Assembly: GCA_033782935.1 (NCBI GenBank)
Contig: JAWQEG010001306.1
Coordinates: 2,046,001-2,110,000 of the forward strand
Direction: 5' to 3'
From: Petrolisthes cinctipes
Taxonomy: Eukaryota > Arthropoda > Malacostraca > Decapoda > Porcellanidae
Length of the DNA stretch: 64,000 nt
Of this stretch, positions 1-7,502 are shown piece by piece; position 1 is the stretch's first letter, and each line of letters begins with the position of its first letter. The notes beneath the pieces were generated by a model. The model was not told the DNA's origin. It was given only the letters and a program-made list of their open reading frames with translations, and did no database searches. The position numbers were made by a program, and so were the translations under genes.

Positions 1-467
1 ATACTGAAAATCGATCTTTTAGGTGCACAAAAGTCGATATGTGCATGCATCTTCAGTACCCGTTTATATCTCAAATTCAGGCTCAAAACACCCGAAAATT
101 CAATATTTTGGGGTCCCAGAAGCAATCTGTACATGCCTACTCAGTGTTAGAGTATTTTCAAAATACAGGCCCAAAACATGCTGAAAATCGATATTTTAGA
201 TGCCCAAAGTCAATATGTGCATGTATCTTCTGTACCCATTTATATCTCAAATTCAGGCTCAAAACACCCGAAAATTCAATATTTTGAGGTCCCAGAAGCA
301 ATCTGTACTCAGTGCTAGAATATTTTCAAAATATAGGCTAAATACATGCTAAAAATCGACATTTTAGGTGCCAAAAAATCGATATCTCAAATTCAGTCCC
401 AAAACACCCGAAAATTCGATATTTAGAGGTCCCAGAAGGTATCTGTACACGCCTACTCCGTGTTAGA

Positions 468-482
468 GTATTTTCAAAATAC
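468..482. other. Perfect 7+1+7 dyad in A (and B2) monomers
   Basis: GTATTTT-C-AAAATAC is an exact inverted repeat around a single C, at offset 9-23 of each A1, A2 and B2 monomer. In B1 the right arm reads AAAATTC, so the dyad shrinks to 5 bp. Whether any protein binds it is unknown. Confidence 0.85.
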
Positions 483-534
483 AGGCCAAAAACATACTGA
501 AAATCGATCTTTTAGGTGCCCAAAAGTCGATATG

Positions 535-542
535 TGCATGCA
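535..542. other. 8-bp palindrome TGCATGCA, A monomers only
   Basis: TGCATGCA occurs at offset 76-83 in most A1 and A2 monomers. B has TGCATGTA and C has lost this stretch, so the motif appears about once per 501-bp trimer. Function unknown. Confidence 0.8.
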
Positions 543-591
543 TCTTCTGTACCCGTTTATATCTCAAATTCTGGCCCTAAACACCCGAAAA

Positions 592-606
592 TTCGATATT
601 TTGGGG
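592..606 (+). other. CENP-B-box-like spacing in A1 (weak)
   Basis: The A1 monomer contains TTCGATATTTTGGGG, and C monomers have TTCGATATTTAGGGG. The mammalian CENP-B box core is TTCGnnnnAnnCGGG. The length and seven of the nine fixed positions match; the central A is T and the C of CGGG is G. A2 and B monomers have TTCA and match less. This may be chance, since CENP-B itself is established only in some lineages. Confidence 0.25.
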
Positions 607-636
607 TCCCATAAGCGATCTGTACATGCCTACTCC

Positions 637-724
637 GTGTTAGAGTATTTTCAAAATTCAGGCCCAAAACATGCTGAAAATCGATATTTTTGGTGCCCAA
701 AGTCAATATGTGCATGTATCTTCT
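637..724 (+). repeat. First 88-bp half-unit of a B1 monomer
   Basis: The left half of the monomer aligns with the right half (725-812) at about 60 of 88 positions by hand, using a pair of compensating 1-bp gaps. The best block is CAAAATTCAGGCCCAAAACA here against TCAAATTCAGGCTCAAAACA there, followed by GAAAATCGATATTTT against GAAAATTCAATATTTT and CAATATGTGCATG against CAATCTGTACATG. Confidence 0.8.
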
Positions 725-812
725 GTACCCGTTTATATCTCAAATTCAGGCTCAAAACACCCGAAAATTCAATATTTTGGGGTCCCAGAAGCAATCTGTA
801 CATGCCTACTCA
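725..812 (+). repeat. Second 88-bp half-unit of a B1 monomer
   Basis: The right half of the same monomer, GTACCCG to ACTCA, homologous to 637-724. The outer 17 bp are the least conserved and the middle 60 bp the most. The two halves together imply that the 176-bp monomer arose by duplication of a unit of about 88 bp. This is inference from the alignment. Confidence 0.8.
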
Positions 813-820
813 GTGCTAGA

Positions 821-835
821 ATATTTTCAAAATAT
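821..835. other. Same dyad in C monomers, with both outer bases changed together
   Basis: C monomers have ATATTTT-C-AAAATAT at the equivalent offset. Relative to A, the first base changed G to A and the last C to T, so the 7-bp symmetry is intact. It recurs in essentially every C monomer. Confidence 0.85.
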
Positions 836-882
836 AGGCTAAAAACATGCTAAAAATCGATCTTTTAGGTGCCAAAAATACG

Positions 883-886
883 ATAT
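883..886. other. Junction of the 29-bp deletion that defines C monomers
   Basis: In A the sequence from CGATAT to ATATCTCAAATTC spans 29 extra bases beginning GTGCATGCATC and ending GTTTATAT. In C a single ATAT joins the two sides. Because ATAT flanks both ends of the missing piece in A, a microhomology or slippage deletion is the simplest origin. The missing piece covers the end of half-unit 1 and the start of half-unit 2. Confidence 0.85.
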
Positions 887-960
887 CTCAAATTCAGTCC
901 CAAAACACCCGAAAATTCGATATTTAGGGGTCCCAGAAGCGATCTGTACATGCCTACTCC

Positions 961-1137
961 GTGTTAGAGTATTTTCAAAATACATGGTCAAAACATACTG
1001 AAAATCGATCTTTTAAGTGCACAAAAGTCGATATGTGCATGCATCTTCAGTACCCGTTTATATCTCAAATTCAGGCTCAAAACACCCGAAAATTCAATAT
1101 TTTGGGGTCCCAGAAGCAATCTGTACATGCCTACTCA
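961..1137 (+). repeat. Monomer class A2 (177 bp), exemplar
   Basis: The 5' part is A-like (CATACTGAAAATCGATCTTT, GTGCATGCATC). The last 75 bp or so, from CTCAAATTCAGGCTC onward, match the B consensus instead, including AATTCAATATTTTGGGG, AAGCAATCTG and the ACTCA ending. The usual A2 has ACATGCTCAAAACATACTG and GGTGCACAAAAGTCG, plus TTCAGTACCC where A1 and B have TTCTGTACCC. It therefore looks like a mosaic of an A1 head and a B tail. Confidence 0.93.
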
Positions 1138-1313
1138 GTGTTAGAGTATTTTCAAAATACAGGCCCAAAACATGCTGAAAATCGATATTTTAGATGCCCA
1201 AAGTCAATATGTGCATGTATCTTCTGTACCCGTTTATATCTCAAATTCAGGCTCAAAACACCCGAAAATTCAATATTTTGGGGTCCCAGAAGCAATCTGT
1301 ACATGCCTACACA
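1138..1313 (+). repeat. Monomer class B2 (176 bp), exemplar
   Basis: B2 differs from B1 mainly in its first 65 bp: ACAGGCCCAAAACATGCTG instead of TTCAGGCCC, and GATATTTTAGATGCCCAAAG instead of TTTTTGGTGCCC. The rest is shared with B1. It usually ends ACACA before C2, or ACTCA before C1. A lineage with GCTCAAAAGACCCG is found at 12624, 12800, 22286, 26599, 29096, 30924, 33754, 36251, 38580, 45764 and 47259, and helps trace duplications. Confidence 0.93.
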
Positions 1314-1461
1314 GTGCTAGAATATTTTCAAAATATAGGCTAAAAACATGCTAAAAATCGACATTTTAGGTGCCAAAAAATCGATATCTCAAATTCAGTC
1401 CCAAAACACCCGAAAATTCGATATTTAGAGGTCCCAGAAGGTATCTGTACATGCCTACTCC
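1314..1461 (+). repeat. Monomer class C2 (148 bp), exemplar
   Basis: C2 has the same 29-bp gap as C1 and differs by ATCGACATTTTAGG, GCCAAAAAATCGATATC, TATTTAGAGGTCCC and AAGGTATCTG. In the 9.4-20 kb region a lineage ends GGTATCTGCACATGCC. Others carry TTCTATATTT in place of TTCGATATTT (for example 13075-13090 and 22561-22575). Hybrids with a C1 start and a C2 end occur (10973-11124 is one). Confidence 0.93.
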
Positions 1462-1962
1462 GTGTTAGAGTATTTTCAAAATACAGACCAAAAACATACT
1501 GAAAATCGATCTTTTAGGTGCCCAAAAGTCGATATGTGCATGCATCTTCTGTACCCGTTTATATCTCAAATTCTGGCCCTAAACACCCGAAAATTCGATA
1601 TTTTGGGGTCCCAGAAGCGATCTGTACATGCCTACTTCGTGTTACAGTATTTTCAAAATTCAGGCCCAAAACATGCTGAAAATCGATATTTTTGGTGCCC
1701 AAAGTCAATATGTGCATGTATCTTCTGTACCCGTTTATATCTCAAATTCAGGCTCAAAACACCCGAAAATTCAATATTTTGGGGTCCCAGAAGCAATCTG
1801 TACATGCCTACTCAGTGCTAGAATATTTTCAAAATATAGGCTAAAAACATGCTAAAAATCGATCTTTTAGGTGCCAAAAAGTCGATATCTCAAATTCAGT
1901 CCCAAAACACCTGAAAATTCGATATTTAGGGGTCCCAGAAGCGATCTGTACATGCCTACTCC

Positions 1963-3457
1963 GTGTTAGAGTATTTTCAAAATACATGCTCAAAACATAC
2001 TGAAAATCGATCTTTTAGGTGCACAAAAGTCGATATGTGCATGCATCTTCAGTACCCGTTTATATCTCAAATTCAGGCTCAAAACACCCGAAAATTCAAT
2101 ATTTTGGGGTCCCAGAAGCAATCTGTACATGCCTACTCAGTGTTAGAGTATTTTCAAAATACAGGCCCAAAACATGCTGAAAATCGATATTTTAGATGCC
2201 CAAAGTCAATATGTGCATGTATCTTCTGTACCCGTTTATATCTCAAATTCAGGCTCAAAACACCCGAAAATTCAATATTTTGAGGTCCCAGAAGCAATCT
2301 GTACTCAGTGTTAGAATATTTTCAAAATATAGGCTAAATACATGCTAAAAATCGACATTTTAGGTGCCAAAAAATCGATATCTCAAATTCAGTCCCAAAA
2401 CACCCGAAAATTCGATATTTAGAGGTCCCAGAAGGTATCTGTACATGCCTACTCCGTGTTAGAGTATTTTCAAAATACAGGCCAAAAACATACTGAAAAT
2501 CGATCTTTTAGGTGCACAAAAGTCGATATGTGCATGCATCTTCTGTACCCGTTTATATCTCAAATTCTGGCCCTAAACACCCGAAAATTCGATATTTTGG
2601 GGTCCCAGAAGCGATCTGTACATGCCTACTCCGTGTTAGAGTATTTTCAAAATTCAGGCCCAAAACATGCTGAAAATCGATATTTTTGGTGCCCAAAGTC
2701 AATATGTGCATGTATCTTCTGTACCCGTTTATATCTCAAATTCAGGCTCAAAACACCCGAAAATTCAATATTTTGGGGTCCCAGAAGCAATCTGTACATG
2801 CCTACTCAGTGCTAGAATATTTTCAAAATATAGGCTAAAAACATGCTAAAAATCGATCTTTTAGGTGCCAAAAATACGATATCTCAAATTCAGTCCCAAA
2901 ACACCCGAAAATTCGATATTTAGGGGTCCCAGAAGCGATCTGTACATGCCTACTCCGTGTTAGAGTATTTTCAAAATACATGGTCAAAACATACTGAAAA
3001 TCGATCTTTTAAGTGCACAAAAGTCGATATGTGCATGCATCTTCAGTACCCGTTTATATCTCAAATTCAGGCTCAAAACACCCGAAAATTCAATATTTTG
3101 GGGTACCAGAAGCAATCTGTACATGCCTACTCAGTGTTAGAGTATTTTCAAAATACAGGCCCAAAACATGCTGAAAATCGATATTTTAGATGCCCAAAGT
3201 CAATATGTGCATGTATCTTCTGTACCCGTTTATATCTCAAATTCAGGCTCAAAACACCCGAAAATTCAATATTTTGGGGTCCCAGAAGCAATCTGTACAT
3301 GCCTACACAGTGCTAGAATATTTTCAAAATATAGGCTAAAAACATGCTAAAAATCGACATTTTAGGTGCCAAAAAATCGATATCTCAAATTCAGTCCCAA
3401 AACACCCGAAAATTCGATATTTAGAGGTCCCAGAAGGTATCTGTACATGCCTACTCC
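1963..3457 (+). repeat. Copy of the left-edge segment at offset 1,996 bp
   Basis: Trimer starts are 1963 (A2, with an 8-bp-short B2), 2456 (A1) and 2957 (A2). They match the units beginning just left of the window, at 460 and at 961, including TACGATATC and ACATGGTC/TTTAAGTGC. Differences seen include GCACAAAAG in the A1 at 2456 (GCCCAAAAG at 460), CCAGAAGCG instead of CCATAAGCG, and GGGGTACCAG near 3100. Confidence 0.85.
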
Positions 3458-4449
3458 GTGTTAGAGTATTTTCAAAATACAGGCCAAAAACATACTGAAA
3501 ATCGATCTTTTAGGTGCCCAAAAGTCGATATGTGCATGCATCTTCTGTACCCGTTTATATCTCAAATTCTGGCCCTAAACACCCGAAAATTCGATATTTT
3601 GGGGTCCCAGAAGCGATCTGTACATGCCTACTCCGTGTTAGAGTATTTTCAAAATTCAGGCCCAAAACATACTGAAAATCGATATTTTTGGTGCCCAAAG
3701 TCAATATATGCATGTATCTTCTGTACCCGTTTATATCTCAAATTCAGGCTCAAAACACCCGAAAATTCAATATTTTGGGGTCCCAGAAGCAATCTGTACA
3801 GTGCTAGAATATTTTCAAAATATAGGCTAAAAACATGTTAAAAATCGATCTTTTAGGTGCCAAAAAGTCGATATCTCAAATTCAGTCCCAAAACACCCGA
3901 AAATTCGATATTTAGGGGTCCCAGAAGCGATCTGTACATGCCTACTCCGTGTTAGAGTATTTTCAAAATACATGCTCAAAACATACTGAAAATCGATCTT
4001 TTAGGTGCACAAAAGTCCATATGTGCATGCATCTTCAGTACCCGTTTATATCTCAAATTCAGGCTCAAAACACCCGAAAATTCAATATTTTGGGGTCCCA
4101 GAAGCAATCTGTACATGCCTACTCAGTGTTAGAGTATTTTCAAAATACAGGCCCAAAACATGCTGAAAATCGATATTTTAGATGCCCAAAGTCAATATGT
4201 GCATGTATCTTCTGTACCCGTTTATATCTCAAATTCAGGCTCAAAACACCCGAAAATTCAATATTTTGGGGTCCCAGAAGCAATCTGTACATGCCTACTC
4301 AGTGCTAGAATATTTTCAAAATATAGGCTAAAAACATGCTAAAAATCGATCTTTTAGCTGCCAAAAAGTCGATATCTCAAATTCAGTCCCAAAACACCCG
4401 AAAATTCGATATTTAGGGGTCCCAGAAGCGATCTGTACATGCCTACTCC
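3458..4449 (+). repeat. HOR unit with 10-bp-short B1 and a C1 in place of C2
   Basis: Trimers start at 3458 (A1-B1-C1, 491 bp) and 3949 (A2-B2-C1, 501 bp). B1 at 3635 ends CTGTACAGTG instead of CTGTACATGCCTACTCAGTG. The C at 4302 is C1-type after a B2, showing exchange between the two trimer subtypes. Confidence 0.88.
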
Positions 4450-4626
4450 GTGTTAGAGTATTTTCAAAATACAGGCCAAAAACATACTGAAAATCGATCT
4501 TTTAGGTCCCAAAAAGTCGATATGTGCATGCATCTTCTGTACCCGTTTATATCTCAAATTCTGGCCCTAAACACCCGAAAATTCGATATTTTGGGGTCCC
4601 AGAAGCGATCTGTACATGCCTACTCC
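4450..4626 (+). repeat. Lone A1 monomer directly followed by A2 (B1-C1 missing)
   Basis: This A1 has GGTCCCAAAAAGTCG and is followed at 4627 by an A2. The expected B1 and C1 (324 bp) are absent. The same GGTCCCAAAAAGTCG variant reappears in the A1 at 5128. Unequal exchange between A1 and A2 is the likely cause. Confidence 0.9.
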
Positions 4627-5127
4627 GTGTTAGAGTATTTTCAAAATACATGCTCAAAACATACTGAAAATCGATCTTTTAGGTGCACAAAAGTCGATAT
4701 GTGTATGCATCTTCAGTACCCGTTTATATCTCAAATTCAGGCTCAAAACACCCGAAAATTCAATATTTTGGGGTCCCAGAAGCAATCTGTACATGCCTAC
4801 TCAGTGTTAGAGTATTTTCAAAATACAGGCCCAAAACATGCTGAAAATCGATATTTTAGATGCCCAAAGTCAATATGTGCATGTATCTTCTGTACCCGTT
4901 AATATATCAAATTCAGGCTTAAAACACCCGAAAATTCAATATTTTGGGGTCCCAGAAGCAATCTGTACATGCCTACACAGTGCTAGAATATTTTCAAAAT
5001 ATAGGCTAAAAACATGCTAAAAATTGACATTTTAGGTGCCAAAAAATCGATATCTCAAATTCAGTCCCAAAACACCCGAAAATTCGATATTTAGAGGTCC
5101 CAGAAGGTATCTGTACATGCCTACTCC

Positions 5128-6121
5128 GTGTTAGAGTATTTTCAAAATACAGGCCAAAAACATACTGAAAATCGATCTTTTAGGTCCCAAAAAGTCGATA
5201 TGTGCATGCATCTTCTGTACCCGTTTATATCTCAAATTCTGGACCTAAACACCCGAAAATTCGATATTTTGGGGTCCCAGAAGCGATCTGTACATGCCTA
5301 CTTCGTGTTAGAGTATTTTCAAAATTCAGGCCCAAAACATGCTGAAAATCGATATTTTTGGTGCCCAAAGTCAATATGTGCATGTATCTTCTGTACCCGT
5401 TTATATCTCAAATTCAGGCTCAAAACACCCGAAAATTCAATATTTTGGGGTCCCAGAAGCAATCTGTACATGCCTACTCAGTGCTAGAATATTTTCAAAA
5501 TATAGGCTAAAAACATGCTAAAAATCGATCTTTTAGGTGCCAAAAAGTCGATATCTCAAATTCAGTCCCAAAACACCCGAAAATTCGATATTTAGGGGTC
5601 CCAGAAGCGATCTGTACATGCCTACTCCGTGTTAGAGTATTTTCAAAATACATGCTCAAAACATACTGAAAATCGATCTTTTAGGTGCACAAAAGTCGAT
5701 ATGTGCATGCATCTTCAGTACCCGTTTATATCTCAAATTCAGGCTGAAAACACCCGAAAATTCAATATTTTGGGGTCCCAGAAGCAATCTGTACATGCCT
5801 ACTCAGTGTTAGAGTATTTTCAAAATACAGGCCCAAAACATGCTGAAAATCGATATTTTAGATGCCCAAAGTCAATATGTGCATGTATCTTCTGTACCCG
5901 TTTATATCTCAAATTCAGGCTCAAAACACCCGAAAATTCAATATTTTGGGGTCCCAGAAGCAATCTGTACTCAGTGCTAGAATATTTTCAAAATATAGGC
6001 TAAAAACATGCTAAAAATCGACATTTTAGGTGCCAAAAAATCGATATCTCAAATTCAGTCACAAAACACCCGAAAATTCGATATTTAGAGGTCCCAGAAG
6101 GTATCTGTACATGCCTACTCC
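5128..6121 (+). repeat. 994-bp HOR unit, copy of 6968-7961
   Basis: A1-B1-C1 (5128) then A2-B2-C2 (5629), with B2 8 bp short. It shares TTCTGGACCTAAAC and CTTCGTGTTAGAG with the unit at 6968, offset 1,840 bp. Differences include GGTCCCAAAAAGTCG in A1 and GGCTGAAAACACC in A2 here. Confidence 0.87.
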
Positions 6122-6967
6122 GTGTTAGAGTATTTTCAAAATACAGGCCAAAAACATACTGAAAATCGATCTTTTATGTGCCCAAAAGTCGATATGTGCA
6201 TGCATCTTCTGTACCCGTTTATATCTCAAATTCTGGCCCTAAACACCCGAAAATTCGATATTTTGGGGTCCCACAAGCGATCTGTACATGCCTACTCCGT
6301 GTTAGAGTATTTTCAAAATTCAGGCCCAAAACATGCTGAAAATCGATATTTTTGGTGCCCAAAGTCAATATGTGCATGTATCTTCTGTACCCGTTTATAT
6401 CTCAAATTCAGGCTCAAAACACCCGAAAATTCAATATTTTGGGGTCCCAGAAGCAATCTGTACATGCCTACTCAGTGCTAGAATATTTTCAAAATATAGG
6501 CTAAAAACATGCTAAAAATCGATCTTTTAGGTGCACAAAAGTCGATATGTGCATGCATCTTCAGTACCCGTTTATATCTCAAATTCAGGCTCAAAACACC
6601 CGAAAATTCAATATTTTGGGGTCCCAGAAGCAATCTGTACATGCCTACTCAGTGTTAGAGTATTTTCAAAATACAGGCCCAAAACATGCTGAAAATCGAT
6701 ATTTTAGATGCCCAAAGTCAATATGTGCATGTATCTTCTGTACCCGTTTATATCTCAAATTCTGGCTCAAAACACCCGTAAATTCAATATTTTGGGGTCC
6801 CAGAAGCAATCTGTACTCAGTGCTAGAATATTTTCAAAATATAGGCTAAATACATGCTAAAAATCGACATTTTAGGTGCCAAAAAATCGATATCTCAAAT
6901 TCAGTCCCAAAACACCCGAAAATTCGATATTTAGAGGTCCCAGAAGGTATCTGTACATGCCTACTCC
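6122..6967 (+). repeat. 846-bp unit A1-B1-(C/A2 chimera)-B2-C2, copy of 14627-15472
   Basis: Monomers start at 6122 (A1, with CTTTTATGTGCCC), 6299 (B1), 6475 (chimera, 177 bp), 6652 (B2, 168 bp) and 6820 (C2). The unit at 14627 has the same order, the same TTTTATGTGCCC variant and the same 846-bp length, offset 8,505 bp. Confidence 0.85.
6475..6651 (+). repeat. Chimeric monomer: C1 head, A2 body
   Basis: It opens as C (GTGCTAGAATATTTTC, TATAGGCTAAAAACATGC), and after CTTTTAGGTGC it continues as A2 (ACAAAAGTCGATATGTGC). It regains the 29 bp missing in C and is 177 bp long. The breakpoint lies in a stretch identical in C1 and A2. Confidence 0.92.
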
Positions 6968-7502
6968 GTGTTAGAGTATTTTCAAAATACAGGCCAAAAA
7001 CATACTGAAAATCGATCTTTTAGGTGCCCAAAAGTCGATATGTGCATGCATCTTCTGTACCCGTTTATATCTCAAATTCTGGACCTAAACACCCGAAAAT
7101 TCGATATTTTGGGGTCCCAGAAGCGATCTGTACATGCCTACTTCGTGTTAGAGTATTTTCAAAATTCAGGCCCAAAACATGCTGAAAATCGATATTTTTG
7201 GTGCCCAAAGTCAATATGTGCATGTATCTTCTGTACCCGTTTATATCTCAAATTCAGGCTCAAAACACCCGAAAATTCAATATTTTGGGGTCCCAGAAGC
7301 AATCTGTACATGCCTACTCAGTGCTAGAATATTTTCAAAATATAGGCTAAAAACATGCTAAAAATCGATCTTTTAGGTGCCAAAAAGTCGATATCTCAAA
7401 TTCAGTCCCAAAACACCCGAAAATTCGATATTTAGGGGTCCCAGAAGCGATCTGTACATGCCTACTCCGTGTTAGAGTATTTTCAAAATACATGCTCAAA
7501 AC

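Larger units (their letters stand above)
460..636 (+). repeat. Monomer class A1 (177 bp), exemplar
   Basis: A1 is the CpG-richest class. Diagnostic sites are ACAGGCCAAAAACATACTG near offset 21, GGTGCCCAAAAGTCGATATG, TTCTGTACCC, TTCTGGCCCTAAACACC, AATTCGATATTTTGGGG and AAGCGATCTG, ending ACTCC. This copy has CCATAAGCG instead of the usual CCAGAAGCG. About 72 of 177 bases are G or C. A subgroup carries GGCCATAAACACC with TTCGTTATTTT (for example 13625, 21107, 23111, 25420, 27424, 31749, 34579), which makes it a traceable lineage marker. Confidence 0.95.
637..812 (+). repeat. Monomer class B1 (176 bp), exemplar
   Basis: Diagnostic sites are TTTTCAAAATTCAGGCCC, CATGCTGAAAATCGATATTT followed by TTGGTGCCC, AAAGTCAATATGTGCATGTA, CAGGCTCAAAACACCCG, AATTCAATATTTTGGGG and AAGCAATCTG, ending ACTCA. 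It is one base shorter than A because CCCAAAGTC replaces CCCAAAAGTC. The monomer divides exactly into two 88-bp halves that align to each other. A B1-5'/B2-3' hybrid (AATTCAGGCCC with TTTTAGATGC) occurs at 9141, 17811, 18808, 26098, 58109 and 59602. Confidence 0.95.
813..960 (+). repeat. Monomer class C1 (148 bp), exemplar
   Basis: C1 opens GTGCTAGAATATTTTC, then ATATAGGCTAAAAACATGC, ATCGATCTTTTAGGTGCC, CGATATCTCAAATTCAGTCC, CGATATTTAGGGGTCCC and AAGCGATCTG, ending ACTCC. Relative to A it lacks 29 bp: the sequence passes from CGATAT straight to CTCAAATTC. Most C1 copies read CAAAAAGTCGATATC. This one reads CAAAAATACGATATC, shared with the C1 copies starting at 2809 and 8315. Another lineage has GTCAATATC, as at 14040 onward. 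Confidence 0.95.
460..1461 (+). repeat. Exemplar of the 1,002-bp higher-order repeat, A1-B1-C1-A2-B2-C2
   Basis: This is the first complete HOR unit. Six monomers start at 460, 637, 813, 961, 1138 and 1314, with lengths 177, 176, 148, 177, 176 and 148. The unit is two 501-bp trimers whose like-named monomers differ at fixed diagnostic sites. A1 has ACAGGCCAAAAA where A2 has ACATGCTCAAAA. B1 has GATATTTTTGGTGCC where B2 has GATATTTTAGATGCC. C1 has ATCGATCTTTTAGG and AGGGGTCCCAGAAGCGAT where C2 has ATCGACATTTTAGG and AGAGGTCCCAGAAGGTAT. In this unit A2 carries ACATGGTC and TTTAAGTGC, shared with the A2 monomers at 2957 and 8463. Confidence 0.95.
1..1635 (+). repeat. Left-edge segment, copy of 7503-9137 (offset 7,502 bp)
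   Basis: It begins inside A2 (34 bp of that monomer lie outside) and continues B2 (144, short by 8 bp), C2 (312), A1 (460), B1, C1, A2 (961), B2, C2 and A1 (1462). The same order and private variants recur 7,502 bp later: CCATAAGCG in A1, TACGATATC in C1, ACATGGTC with TTTAAGTGC in A2, and ACAGACCAAAAAC in the next A1. The match ends near 1635, where TTCGTGTTACAG replaces TCCGTGTTAGAG. Confidence 0.88.

Noticed and set aside
468..482. The 7+1+7 dyad as a transcription terminator hairpin
   Set aside because: A 1-nt loop cannot form a normal hairpin, there is no functional T-run context, and it occurs in most monomers.
551..566. TATA-like TTTATATCTC as a promoter
   Set aside because: It is present in nearly every A and B monomer with no transcript features nearby. 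It is expected by chance in AT-rich satellite.
460..819. Repeated open frames of about 119 codons as genes
   Set aside because: They begin at GTG, overlap other open frames on the same strand, recur in most trimers, and vary wherever the satellite varies. There is no domain, ribosome-binding context, intron or codon signature.
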